DNA from: Vulcanimicrobiota bacterium
Lineage (GTDB): Bacteria; Vulcanimicrobiota; Vulcanimicrobiia; Vulcanimicrobiales; Vulcanimicrobiaceae
Length of the DNA stretch: 46,346 bases
Direction of reading: 5' to 3'
Assembly (NCBI GenBank): GCA_027452165.1
Contig: DAIDGX010000020.1
Span: forward strand, 1-46,346
The notes under the pieces: generated by a model
Told to the model about the DNA's origin: nothing
Seen by the model: the letters and a program-made list of their open reading frames with translations, nothing else
Databases searched by the model: none
Shown: in pieces, positions 1 to 8,424 of the stretch
Position numbering within the stretch: position 1 is the stretch's first letter
How the letters are laid out: each line of letters starts with the position of its first letter
Program-made: the position numbers and the translations under genes

Positions 1-1783
1 GCTGCTGCGCCTCCTCGGCGGCACTGACCGGACCCTTGCGCTTGCCGCCGCGTCTGCGGCCCTTCTTCTTCGCCGCAGCGGCAGCGCCGCCGGCTACGAG
101 TTCTGCAAGCACGTAGTCGTCTGCGTCGTCGATATCGAGAATGCGAACCTTCGCGGAGTTGCCCGCATTGTTCGCCGCGTTTTCCACCTCGACGATGTGG
201 CCGCCGATGACGGCCGCCGCGGACGTGGGATTGGGCAGACGTCCGCCCAAGAGTTCCACGTCGTGTTCGTCGCCGACGCGCAGCGCGACGCCGTCGCGGC
301 TGACGTGGGCGACGCGATCGACGCGCGCGCGCTCCGGATGGAGCATGGGATCGACGCGAACGTGAATCTTTTCTTTGAGCTCGCCGCTGAGTTGCTCGAT
401 TTCGTCTTCGTACCAGAACTCGAGTTGCGCGGCGACGCTCGGCGCGACTTCGACGTAGAGTCCGTCGTGCGCGTGGGTGAGCGCCTTCGCTGCGTGTTCG
501 CGCACTTCGCGCATCGTTTCGATCGCGACCGACTGCGGCGAGAGCACGCTGCCGAGACCGCTGCACGTCGGGCACGAACCGCGCAGTTGACCGGAAAGAT
601 CTTTACCGACGCGCTTGCGCGTGAACTCGAGCAGACCGAGATTCGAGAAGGACTGAATGGTTGCGCGCGTGCGATCGCGGCGCAGCCCGTCTTCGAGCGC
701 GGTGATGACCTTGTTGCGCGCCGACTCCGACGACATGTCGATGAAGTCGACGACGATGATCCCGCCGATGTCGCGCAGGCGCACTTGGCGCGCGATCTCG
801 GTCGCCGCCTCGATGTTCGTCTTGACGATCGTATCTTCGAGATTGCGTCCGCCGGTGAATTTGCCGGAGTTCACGTCGATGACGGTGAGCGCTTCGGTCG
901 TCTCGATGACGATCGAACCGCCCGACGGCAGATTGACCTTCGGCTTCATCAAACGCGCGATCTCTTCGTCGATCTTGTAGTCGGCGAAGAGGTCGCGGCC
1001 GTGATTGTAATGCTGCACGCGCTCGAGGTGCTGCGGTCCGAGCAGCTGCAGGAACTCGCGAACCTTGCGGTATTCCGCTTCGTCGTCGATCAGCACGCGA
1101 TCGACGTCGGCGGTCACGAAATCGCGCGCCGCTTTGTAGACCAGGTTCATGTCGCGATGCAGCAGCGACGGCGAGGGCGCGCGCTTGAACGTCTCGAGGA
1201 TGCCGTGCCACATGCGGATCAGCACGCCGAGATCGGCGATCAGTTCGGCTTCGCTCACGCCCGCCGCGGCGGTGCGCACGACGGTCGCCATGCCTTCGGG
1301 GCGGATGCGCTTCATCACGCCTTTGAGGCGGTTGCGCTCGTCGGCCGAATCGATCTTGCGCGAGACGCCCGAATACTTGCCGGTCGGCATCAGGATCAGG
1401 TAGCGTCCGGGCAGCGAGATGTTGGTCGAGATGCGCGCGCCTTTGAGGCCGCGCGGCTCTTTGACGATCTGCACCAGCACATCGTCGCCCTTCTTGACCT
1501 TCTCGCTGATCGTGAAGCCGGAGTGACCGTGCGTGATCTCGACGTCGCCGATGTTCAGGGGCTGCTTGTTGATGTCGTCGACGTAGAGAAAGGCATTGCG
1601 CCCCAGGCCGATGTCGACGAACGCGGCACCCATCCCGGGCAGCACGTTCTGCACCCTGCCTTTATAGATCGACCCGATGACGCGCTCTTCGCGCTCGATG
1701 TAGAGTTCGGCAAGCGTGCCGTTCTCAAGGATGGCGACCCGATTTTCCAACGGGTCGCTCGAGATTAGAATCTCGCTCGACAA
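1..1783 (-). CDS. rng: Ribonuclease E/G (5' part; C-terminus off the window)
   Basis: Single-strand-specific endoribonuclease of rRNA maturation and mRNA decay. The 594 visible codons show an N-terminal S1 domain (about residues 35-125, with the GxVxNVLPGMGAAFVDIG core), then the 5'-sensor/DNase I-like catalytic region. Reading from the TTG start, the two predicted Mg ligands fall at D303 (VIDVNSGK) and D346 (VVDFIDM), and the Zn-link cysteines CPTC at C404 and C407. These are the same numbers as in E. coli RNase E, which strongly supports this start. A GAGG sits 4 nt upstream of the TTG. The last visible residues are a poly-Ala, then Lys/Arg/Gly-rich basic tail, as in RNA-binding scaffolds. 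The stop lies beyond position 1, so the total length is unknown. RNase E versus RNase G naming is open because the C-terminal scaffold is cut off. Confidence 0.95.
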   Translation of the reverse strand, partial: MSSEILISSDPLENRVAILENGTLAELYIEREERVIGSIYKGRVQNVLPGMGAAFVDIGLGRNAFLYVDDINKQPLNIGDVEITHGHSGFTISEKVKKGDDVLVQIVKEPRGLKGARISTNISLPGRYLILMPTGKYSGVSRKIDSADERNRLKGVMKRIRPEGMATVVRTAAAGVSEAELIADLGVLIRMWHGILETFKRAPSPSLLHRDMNLVYKAARDFVTADVDRVLIDDEAEYRKVREFLQLLGPQHLERVQHYNHGRDLFADYKIDEEIARLMKPKVNLPSGGSIVIETTEALTVIDVNSGKFTGGRNLEDTIVKTNIEAATEIARQVRLRDIGGIIVVDFIDMSSESARNKVITALEDGLRRDRTRATIQSFSNLGLLEFTRKRVGKDLSGQLRGSCPTCSGLGSVLSPQSVAIETMREVREHAAKALTHAHDGLYVEVAPSVAAQLEFWYEDEIEQLSGELKEKIHVRVDPMLHPERARVDRVAHVSRDGVALRVGDEHDVELLGGRLPNPTSAAAVIGGHIVEVENAANNAGNSAKVRILDIDDADDYVLAELVAGGAAAAAKKKGRRRGGKRKGPVSAAEEAQQ

Positions 1784-2108
1784 ATTGTCCTCAATTATGT
1801 TGAGGGGCGGCGGCGCGGATTCCGGCCTTCGAACGCACTTCGCGACGACGACCCTGCGAGGCTACGCCTCGGGATCGCACGAGTCTGCGGGCGACGCGCG
1901 GGCTGCTACGACCGCTCCCTACGGAAAATCTTAAAACGTCGGTTCGATTCCGGCCTCCGGCACAGCGGACCTGCACGAGACGTCCGTGGTCACGATTTGC
2001 ATAAACTTGAACGCTCGTGGGCCGAAGGTCCCTCGACACGGCGCCGGGCCCTCGGGCATGCTTCAGATACGGGTAGTCTCAGTGATGATCGGTGCAGGAG
2101 GATCATCC
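1784..2108. other. Divergent intergenic region between RNase E/G and PilZ gene
   Basis: A 325-bp spacer holding the leader of the RNase E/G gene on the minus strand and of the PilZ gene on the plus strand. I see a short strong hairpin (GAGGC-TAC-GCCTC, 1858-1870), a tRNA 3'-end-like segment (1938-1964) and another inverted repeat (CGGAC/GTCCG, about 1966-1986). Long structured leaders are known for RNase E genes, which often autoregulate through them; whether this leader does so is inference. I see no convincing complete gene here. Confidence 0.5.
1938..1964 (+). other. tRNA 3'-end-like fragment (T-arm plus acceptor strand)
   Basis: GTCGG-TTCGATT-CCGGC forms a 5-bp T-stem with a canonical 7-nt T-loop. 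It is followed by CTCCGGC-A, which looks like the 3' acceptor strand and discriminator of a Leu-type tRNA. No matching 5' acceptor strand (GCCGGAG), D-arm or anticodon arm is found at tRNA distance upstream, and the terminal triplet is CAC rather than CCA. It is best read as a fragment left by recombination at a tRNA gene, or as a chance likeness. Confidence 0.35.
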
Positions 2109-2864
2109 TTGTCGCTCCCATCCCAGAATCGCCGCCTCTTCTATCGGCAGCCGCTTTTCGTGCGGGTCGACCTGCGCGTCGCGGGCCTGCGCGTCCCGAT
2201 TCCGGCGACCGTCACCGACATCTCGGGCGGCGGCTGCGCGCTCCAGGCGCGCACGATGCTCAAGCCGCGCACGGGGGTCGAGTTCTATCTGCCGCGTTCG
2301 GACGCCGCGGCACTGCGGCTCGCGGGCAAGCTCGTGAAAGTGAATTACGTACCGGCCGACCGCACCTTCCGCTACGCGATGGCCTTCGAGGCGATGGCCG
2401 ACGACGTCCACGACGCATTGATTCGTTTCATCAGTCACGAGCAGCGCCGCTCGATCAGCGCCGCTCGCGGCCGCGATCCCGAAGCGACGGTCGTTTCGGC
2501 ACAGCCGCGCCTGCAAGAGATGCGCGCCGATCGACGCATCGAGGTGAACATTCCCGTGCGCTACTCGGTTCCCGACGCGAGCGGCATCTTCGTCGGAACC
2601 GCGATCGATTTGAGCACGGGCGGTGCGCGCATCATCACCGAGCGTATCTTGCGCCAAGAGTGGAACGTTACCGTACGCTTCGATCTGCCGAACGGCGGAT
2701 CCAACGGCGAAGTCCGACTGCACGCGCGCCCGCTTCCGGGGGTGAAATCCACGCGCGGCCGCTACTTGCAGAGCCTTGCCTGGCGCGATCCCGATCCGCG
2801 CGTGACCGAGGCGATCGAACGCTACGTGCAGAGCATGCGTCTGGCTGCGATGGGCCGCGCTTAG
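2109..2864 (+). CDS. Tandem PilZ-domain protein (putative c-di-GMP receptor)
   Basis: A 251-aa protein with two PilZ-type modules. The first opens almost at the N-terminus with RLFYR and has DISGGG about 50 residues later. The second begins near residue 140 with RADRR and has DLSTGG. RxxxR and (D/N)xSxxG are the two known c-di-GMP-contacting motifs, and both modules keep them, so both may bind ligand. The start chosen is the TTG at 2109 because AGGAGG (2096-2101) lies 7 nt upstream; the reading frame is open further 5' but without a ribosome site. There is no membrane segment or output domain, so the partner is unknown. Its stop overlaps the convergent LRR-like gene by 4 nt. Confidence 0.85.
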   Translation: MSLPSQNRRLFYRQPLFVRVDLRVAGLRVPIPATVTDISGGGCALQARTMLKPRTGVEFYLPRSDAAALRLAGKLVKVNYVPADRTFRYAMAFEAMADDVHDALIRFISHEQRRSISAARGRDPEATVVSAQPRLQEMRADRRIEVNIPVRYSVPDASGIFVGTAIDLSTGGARIITERILRQEWNVTVRFDLPNGGSNGEVRLHARPLPGVKSTRGRYLQSLAWRDPDPRVTEAIERYVQSMRLAAMGRA

Positions 2865-3940
2865 CGGCTGTAGGCAAAGGGCCACGGATAGGCCCACGAG
2901 GCGCGCCGGTAGAGTTCGACGTTTTTACGCCGCCCGCCGATGTCGATCTCCACGCGCTGCAGCGCGCGCATCTCGTGTACGAAGGTCACGTCTTCGATCG
3001 CGAACTGCCAAAGCTCGCGCAGTTCCAACTCTTGCAACGCCGCGCAGCGCGCGAGCGCGCGCAGGTCGCCGAGCGTCCCCTGCGCTTCGATCGCGAGGGC
3101 GTGCAGCGGCAGCGCGGCGATCGCCTCCGGCGACGGCGGTTGCTCGACGCTCGCGACGCGCAGCGCTCGCAGCGCGCGCAGCCGCGGCAGCGCGTCGGCG
3201 CCGCGCAGACGCACGTGCGAACAGTCGAGCGCGCGCAGCGCATGCAGGCGCGCGAGCGCCGCGACGTCGAGCTCGGCGCGCAGCGCGCTTGCGCGCAGTG
3301 AGGTGAGCTCGGGAAACGCATCGACGACGGCGGCCGTCGCGAGCGGCACGAGCAGATCGAGCCATCGCACGCGCGGCGCCGTGATACCGGCAAGCGAGAC
3401 CTCACCCGCGAGGACCACGCGCGAGACCGGCCACGACGCGACGTCCGCAAGCTGCGTCGCGCCTTCGCCGTCGAGGCGGATCGTCGCGCTCGGATGCGCT
3501 TCGCACCACGCCCGCAGCAGCGCGAGCGCGGCGGGCGCGAGCGGCTCGCTCAGAACGAGCATCGCGTCGCCGGAGAGCGCGCCGAGGAGCGGGCCGAGAT
3601 CCGTGTGCCGATGCAGCATCCGCACCGCAAGCGGCCGCTCGTCCGGAATTGCAGCGCCGAGCGCGCGCGCGGCGAGCCGCTCCGCGTGCGCGGGTCCGAC
3701 GATCCGCGGATGACGCGGCACGGCGGTATCGACCTGCGCGTTCGCTCGCGCGATGCGCTGCCAGCGCTGCAGCACGAGCGCGCGATCGGTCGTGCGCACG
3801 ACGAGCACGTCGCGCCCGCTCGCATCTTCGATCGCGAGATCGACGAGGTGATGCACGTGTCCCACGATGCGCGCGCGCGTCCGGCGCCCGTCGCCGAGCG
3901 GCAGCGCGCAAGAGTCACCGACGCGATAGGGAAGCTTCAC
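2861..3940 (-). CDS. Leucine-rich-repeat-like protein of unknown function
   Basis: A 359-aa Ala/Leu/Arg-rich protein starting at GTG. Roughly the first 80 residues resemble a small beta-rich domain (VGDSCALPLGDGRRTRARIVG). From about residue 190 to 340 there are irregular leucine-rich repeats (LRALRALRVASVE, LQELELRELWQ) of the kind used for protein binding. No signal peptide or catalytic motif is visible. Its start codon lies 2 bp from the divergent methyltransferase start, so each gene's ribosome site lies inside the other gene (GGAG about 10 nt before this GTG). It converges with the PilZ gene with a 4-nt overlap. The function is not recognised. Confidence 0.7.
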   Translation of the reverse strand: MKLPYRVGDSCALPLGDGRRTRARIVGHVHHLVDLAIEDASGRDVLVVRTTDRALVLQRWQRIARANAQVDTAVPRHPRIVGPAHAERLAARALGAAIPDERPLAVRMLHRHTDLGPLLGALSGDAMLVLSEPLAPAALALLRAWCEAHPSATIRLDGEGATQLADVASWPVSRVVLAGEVSLAGITAPRVRWLDLLVPLATAAVVDAFPELTSLRASALRAELDVAALARLHALRALDCSHVRLRGADALPRLRALRALRVASVEQPPSPEAIAALPLHALAIEAQGTLGDLRALARCAALQELELRELWQFAIEDVTFVHEMRALQRVEIDIGGRRKNVELYRRASWAYPWPFAYSR

Positions 3941-3942
3941 CC

Positions 3943-4545
3943 GTGCCCAACTCCGAACGTGCGAGCGGTCGACGATTCGATCACGACTACGGTGTTACCA
4001 CACACGCCGTGCTCTTCCTCACCGATCTCGAGCCCGAGGCGGTCGGCGACGCGGGCGCTCACGCGACGCACTACGAGGCCGTCCCCGTCGCGGATTTTCG
4101 CGCTCTGCTCGCGCACGTGCCGCACGAGGCGATCGAACGCTCGACGTTCGTCGACGTCGGGGCGGGCATGGGGCGCGCGATGCTGCTCGCGAGCACCTAT
4201 GCGTTCCGCCAGGTCTACGGCATCGAAGTCTCGCCGAGCCTGTATGAAGTCGCAAAGGAGAACCTCGCGCAGGCGCGGGTTCCGACGCGGCGCTGCAACG
4301 ATCTGCGCTTGGTTCGCGACGATGCGCGCATCGCGCAGTACCCGCCGGGCGACCTCGTCGTCTTTCTTTTCAATCCGTTCGACGCCGAGGCGCTGCGCGC
4401 GACGCTCGCGAGCATCGCCGGGCGGCGTCACGCGGGCGAGACCTGGATCCTCTACCACACGCCGGTCGAGCGCGCCGAGCTCGACGGCATCGCGAACCTC
4501 ACGATCGTCGCCGAGGAGACGTACGGCATCGTGGCTCGCACGTAG
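3943..4545 (+). CDS. Class I SAM-dependent methyltransferase
   Basis: A 200-aa protein with a Rossmann-type methyltransferase core: motif I FVDVGAGMGRA near residue 68, an acidic motif II (YGIEVSPSLYEVA) and LVVFLFNPFDAE at the motif IV position. The start is the GTG at 3943, with AGGGAAG (3928-3934) about 8 nt upstream; the frame is open further upstream but antisense to the LRR-like gene. The substrate is unknown. The asparagine-proline motif (FNPF) resembles the NPPF/NPF motif of nitrogen methyltransferases but is not diagnostic. The next gene (proton ATPase) starts 5 nt after its stop, so they are probably cotranscribed. Confidence 0.8.
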   Translation: MPNSERASGRRFDHDYGVTTHAVLFLTDLEPEAVGDAGAHATHYEAVPVADFRALLAHVPHEAIERSTFVDVGAGMGRAMLLASTYAFRQVYGIEVSPSLYEVAKENLAQARVPTRRCNDLRLVRDDARIAQYPPGDLVVFLFNPFDAEALRATLASIAGRRHAGETWILYHTPVERAELDGIANLTIVAEETYGIVART

Positions 4546-4550
4546 GCATC

Positions 4551-6809
4551 ATGAGCGACGCGCGCGGATTGAGCAGCCGGCAAGCGCAGGAACGTCGCGC
4601 GCAGTACGGCGCCAACGCCGTTCCCGCCGAGAAGCGGCATCCGCTGCGCGATCTTGCGGCGCGCGTCTGGGGCCCGGTTCCGTGGCTGCTCGAGTTCACG
4701 CTCGTCCTCACGCTCTTCACCGCGCGCTACGCCGACAGCATCGCCGTCGCATTTCTGCTCCTCTTCAACGCGGCGATCGCGACGATCCAAGAGGGACGCG
4801 CGCGCGACGCGATCGAGCTGCTGCGCGCGAAGATTACGGTAAGCGCGCGCGTGCTGCGCGACGGCACCTGGCAAACCGCGCCCGCCGAAGAGCTCGTGCC
4901 CGGAGATCTCGTGCATCTCGCGGTCGGTGCGATCGTTCCGGCGGATGTCAGCACGACGCGCGGCAACATCGCCGTCGATCAATCGCTGCTCACCGGCGAG
5001 TCGGCGCCGCGAACGGTCGCACCCGGCGAGACGGCCTATGCGGGCAGCACGGTCGTGCGCGGCGACGCCGACGCCGTCGTCAGCGCAATCGGCACGGCGA
5101 CCGCATTCGGAAAGACCGTCGAACTCTTTCGCTCCGCGCGCACACCGGGACAGTTGGAGCGCTTCGTCGTGCACCTCGTCACGATCCTCACGGCGATCAG
5201 CCTCGCGATCGTCGTGGTCGTCGCGAGCGTCGCGCTGCACCTTGCTTACGGGATCGCCGACGTCGCGATCTTCTCGATCGTGATCCTCCTTGCGTCGGTT
5301 CCGATCGCGCTCCCGGCAGCGTTTACGCTCGCGACGACGCTCGGCTCGCTCGAACTCGCACGTCGCGGCGCGCTCGTCACGCGCCTCTCCGCGCTCGAAG
5401 ACGCAGCGTCGATGGACATCCTCTGCACCGACAAGACCGGCACGATCACGGAGAATCGCATGGCGGTCGTCGCTTGCACGCCGTTTGCACCGTTCTCCGA
5501 ACGGGACGTCGTGACGCTCGCGGCAGCGACTGCCGACGAGGCGGGGCGCGACCCGATCGACGTCGCGATCCAGCAGGCCGCGACCGATGCGAAGATCCCG
5601 CCGCTCGCGCGAAGCGCCCTCGTGCCGTTCGATCCGACCGCGAAACGCAGCTCCGCCGAGGTGTCGTGGCGCGGCGCACCGGCTACCGCCTACAAAGGAT
5701 CGCCGGACGTGCTGCGCGCCGCGAGCGCATCGGTCCCCGCGACCTTCGACGAGACGCTGCGCGCGCTCGCGTCCCAGGGCGGACGCGTCATCGCGGTCGC
5801 GGTGCGCAGCGGCGCGACGACGGCGCTCGCCGGATTGATCGCGATCGCCGATCCGCCGCGCGCGGACGCGAAGGACCTGATCGCGCGCGTGCGCGCAATG
5901 GACGTCGAGGTTCGCCTGCTCAGCGGCGACACGGCGTCGACGGCGCTGCACGTCGCGCGCGCCGTCGGCATTCCCGACGCGGCCGTTCACGCCTCGATCT
6001 ATCCGAACGACAAAGTCGCGATCATCACGGGGCTGCAGCACGAGGGGCACATCGTCGGCATGACCGGCGACGGCATCAACGACGCGCCGGCGCTGCGCGT
6101 CGCGAGCATCGGCATCGCGGTCGCGAACGCGACCGACGTGGCCAAGTCCGCGGCGGGCATCATCCTCACCGAGTCCGGCCTCGCGAACATCGTGACGGCA
6201 ATCGAAAGCAGCCGCGCGATCTTCGCCCGCATGACCACCTACACGATCATGAAGCTCGTGAAATACTTGGAGATCGTCGGCATCTTGAGCGTCGCCTTCG
6301 TCATCACCCATGAGTTTCTGCTCACGCCCGAGCTCATGGTCGCGCTGCTCGTCTTCAACGACGGCGTGACGCTCGCGATCGCAACCGACAACGTTCCGCG
6401 CGCCCGGGGACGCTCGACGTGGAACGCTGCGGCACTCTTGCGTCGCGCCCTGCTTCCCGCGGTCGCGACCACACTCTCCATCGCGCTCACGATCGCCGCC
6501 GCGTGGCGCTTCTTCCATCTCGACATCGCGCAGGTGCGCAGCGTCGCCTTCCTCGCGATCGTCGCGATGGGGCAGTTCTCGGTCTACATCGTGCGCGCGC
6601 GCCCGGGAACGCCGTTCGTGCGCCCGTCGCGGATGCTCGTTGCGGCGACCGCGATCGCCGTCGCTGCCGCATGCGCGATGGTGCTGCTCGGCATCCTCGC
6701 GAGCCCCCTGCTCCCCGCGGTCGTGGCGAGCGTCACGGGCACGCTCGCGGCGCTCGGCGCGCTCATCTTCCTCGCATTTTCGGCACGGACGGCTATGGTG
6801 AACGCATGA
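4551..6809 (+). CDS. Plasma-membrane proton-efflux P-type ATPase (P3A type)
   Basis: A 752-aa P-type ATPase predicted to pump H+ out of the cytoplasm using ATP. Visible motifs in order: actuator loop LLTGES (148-151), M4 SVPIALPA (about 249-256), phosphorylation site CTDKTGT (Asp294), hinge TGDGINDAP (505-513), and an M6 helix with NDGVTLAIATDN. PIALP and the M6 Asp fit the type IIIA H+-ATPases rather than heavy-metal or Ca pumps; there is no CPC motif and no N-terminal metal domain. Hydrophobic segments at about 45-80, 205-260 and 570-745 give the usual ten-helix plan. The length is shorter than fungal and plant pumps, which carry C-terminal regulatory tails absent here. Its stop overlaps the OsmC start (ATGA). 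Confidence 0.92.
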   Translation: MSDARGLSSRQAQERRAQYGANAVPAEKRHPLRDLAARVWGPVPWLLEFTLVLTLFTARYADSIAVAFLLLFNAAIATIQEGRARDAIELLRAKITVSARVLRDGTWQTAPAEELVPGDLVHLAVGAIVPADVSTTRGNIAVDQSLLTGESAPRTVAPGETAYAGSTVVRGDADAVVSAIGTATAFGKTVELFRSARTPGQLERFVVHLVTILTAISLAIVVVVASVALHLAYGIADVAIFSIVILLASVPIALPAAFTLATTLGSLELARRGALVTRLSALEDAASMDILCTDKTGTITENRMAVVACTPFAPFSERDVVTLAAATADEAGRDPIDVAIQQAATDAKIPPLARSALVPFDPTAKRSSAEVSWRGAPATAYKGSPDVLRAASASVPATFDETLRALASQGGRVIAVAVRSGATTALAGLIAIADPPRADAKDLIARVRAMDVEVRLLSGDTASTALHVARAVGIPDAAVHASIYPNDKVAIITGLQHEGHIVGMTGDGINDAPALRVASIGIAVANATDVAKSAAGIILTESGLANIVTAIESSRAIFARMTTYTIMKLVKYLEIVGILSVAFVITHEFLLTPELMVALLVFNDGVTLAIATDNVPRARGRSTWNAAALLRRALLPAVATTLSIALTIAAAWRFFHLDIAQVRSVAFLAIVAMGQFSVYIVRARPGTPFVRPSRMLVAATAIAVAAACAMVLLGILASPLLPAVVASVTGTLAALGALIFLAFSARTAMVNA

Positions 6810-7252
6810 CCGGTACGAACGACCTCTCCTCGACGATCCATCTGACGATGGAGCTCACCGGTGCGTACGAATTTCGCGTGCGCGTCGACGGCGAGAACGC
6901 GCACGAGTTCGTCAGCGGCGAAGGGCCGCCGCTCGGCGCACCCGGCACGACGAGCGCGGGTGAGATGCTGGGCGCCTCGGTCGCGACGTGCCTCGCCTCG
7001 AGCTTCCTCTTTTGCGCGCAGAAGGCGCACGTACGCATCGAGAAGCTCGGCGCCGACGTGCACGTCGCGATGGCGCGCAACGCGCAGGGGCGCGTACGCA
7101 TCCGCTCGGTCTCGGTCGCGCTCGACGCGAACGCGCCCGCCGAGCAGCACGAACGGATCGCGCGCTGCCGCGAGATCTTCGAAGAGTACTGCGTGGTGAC
7201 CGAGAGCGTGCGCGCCGGTATCCCGGTCGACGTCGCGCTACGCGTTACCTAA
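6806..7252 (+). CDS. OsmC-family thiol peroxidase
   Basis: A 148-aa OsmC/Ohr-type protein; the family reduces hydroperoxides with a catalytic cysteine pair. The first conserved Cys is C62 in GASVATCLAS and the second is C129 in EEYCVVTESV, with two further cysteines (C70, C121). The Ala/Gly-rich helix after EM and the C-terminal IPVDVALRVT strand are typical. The start ATG overlaps the ATPase stop by 4 nt, indicating translational coupling. The 3' end overlaps the convergent rodA end by 15 nt. The generic OsmC family is safer than Ohr, since the N-terminus lacks clear Ohr-specific features. Confidence 0.88.
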   Translation: MTGTNDLSSTIHLTMELTGAYEFRVRVDGENAHEFVSGEGPPLGAPGTTSAGEMLGASVATCLASSFLFCAQKAHVRIEKLGADVHVAMARNAQGRVRIRSVSVALDANAPAEQHERIARCREIFEEYCVVTESVRAGIPVDVALRVT

Positions 7253-8371
7253 AACGTCGCGGTCTTTTTGCGAGTAGATGTTGAGCAAGACGCCGACGGC
7301 GGCAAAGTTCGTCAAAATGGCCGATCCGCCGTAGGACATGAAGGGAAGCGGAATGCCGGTGATCGGCATGATGCCGATCGTCATGCCGATGTTGACGAGC
7401 AGGTGAAAGAAGAGCATCGCGACGATGCCGCTCGCAAGCAGAAACGCGAAGCGATCGCGGGCCGCGAGCATCGTTTGTATGCCGCCGAAGAGCACGAGGC
7501 CGTAGAGCGCGACGAGCGCGACCGAACCGAAGAAACCGAACTCCTCGGCGAGCACCGTAAAGATGAAGTCGCGCGAATGCTCCGGCACGAAATTCAGCTG
7601 CGTTTGCGTACCGTGATGCAGCCCGCGCCCGAGCCACTCACCGTTGCCGACCGCGATCTTCGACTGGTTCAAATTGTAGCCGGCGCCCTGCGGATCGGCC
7701 TTCGGATTCAAGAAGACGAGCAGGCGCGCTTTCTGGAAGGGCTTCAAGATCGCGTTCGTGCCGACGGCGAGCGCGCCCGCGGTCAGTACGCCCATCGCGT
7801 AGATCGCGAAATCACCGAGCTTCGGCAGCCCGAAGAACAACTGCGCGCTCAGGATCGCGAGCACCACGAGCGAGGTGCCGAGGTCGGGCTGTTTCAAAAT
7901 CAGGAGTGCCGGAATCGCGACGGCAACGAGCGGCTTCCATAAGTCTTGAATGCGGTCGTAGGTGCTGCGGCAGAGCACCCATGCAATCGAGATCGCGAGC
8001 ACCAGCTTCGCGGGTTCCGAGGGTTGGAACGTGCCGAGCGGTCCGAGCGAGATCCAACGCTGCGCGCCGAGCGCCGAATGCCCGCCGCGCAAGATGAAGA
8101 GCAGCAGCAGCAGATTGATGACGTACAACCCGGGCGCCCACCGCCGGTAATTCTGGTAATCGATGAACGAGACGCCCACCATCAGCGGCACGCCGAGGAA
8201 CACGTAGAGCAGTTGCTTGCGCGCTTCACCGCTCGCGTCGGGGCTGTGCAGGTCGGCGGATTGGATGCAGACGATGCCGATGAGCGAAATCAGGACGCAC
8301 GACACCGCGAGCGTCCAGTTGAAGTTGCGCACGTATCGGCGCGCTTCGATCCCGAGAGTCAATACCGCCAT
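7238..8371 (-). CDS. rodA: RodA, SEDS peptidoglycan glycosyltransferase
   Basis: A 377-aa polytopic membrane protein of the shape, elongation, division and sporulation family, which polymerises lipid II in the elongation machinery. About ten hydrophobic segments are visible, with the family signatures GAQRWISLGPLGTFQPSEPAK, LKQPDLGTSLV (with the conserved Asp), HSRDFIFTVLAEEFGF and the C-terminal PLPFMSYGGSA. Length and order match RodA rather than FtsW. It is the last gene of the min operon, 53 nt after minE, linking division-site placement with cell elongation. Confidence 0.95.
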   Translation of the reverse strand: MAVLTLGIEARRYVRNFNWTLAVSCVLISLIGIVCIQSADLHSPDASGEARKQLLYVFLGVPLMVGVSFIDYQNYRRWAPGLYVINLLLLLFILRGGHSALGAQRWISLGPLGTFQPSEPAKLVLAISIAWVLCRSTYDRIQDLWKPLVAVAIPALLILKQPDLGTSLVVLAILSAQLFFGLPKLGDFAIYAMGVLTAGALAVGTNAILKPFQKARLLVFLNPKADPQGAGYNLNQSKIAVGNGEWLGRGLHHGTQTQLNFVPEHSRDFIFTVLAEEFGFFGSVALVALYGLVLFGGIQTMLAARDRFAFLLASGIVAMLFFHLLVNIGMTIGIMPITGIPLPFMSYGGSAILTNFAAVGVLLNIYSQKDRDVLGNA

Positions 8372-8424
8372 CGTTTCTGCTTACGACCCGCGCACGGCAA
8401 CCGTACAGTTGAAGGGCAGCTGCC

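Noticed and set aside
197-1768. Long plus-strand open frame (523 codons) antisense to the RNase E/G gene
   Set aside because: The minus strand encodes a full RNase E/G with all catalytic residues at expected numbers. The plus frame is a GC-bias shadow with Asp/Arg/Val-rich, domain-free sequence.
1801-1970. Complete tRNA, permuted tRNA or tmRNA around the T-arm
   Set aside because: No 5' acceptor strand pairing with CTCCGGC, no D-arm and no tag reading frame were found on either side within a plausible distance.
1791-2039. Small minus-strand ORF with a GGRNRTDVL-like peptide
   Set aside because: This peptide pattern is the usual false translation of the antisense of a tRNA T-arm; the DNA signal is the tRNA-like fragment itself.
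3494-6313. Very long plus-strand open frame (939 codons)
   Set aside because: Out of frame with both the methyltransferase and the proton ATPase, Arg-rich and without any domain; it is a high-GC shadow.
4452-6518. Long minus-strand open frame (688 codons)
   Set aside because: Antisense to the proton ATPase, extremely Arg/Asp-rich and motif-free.
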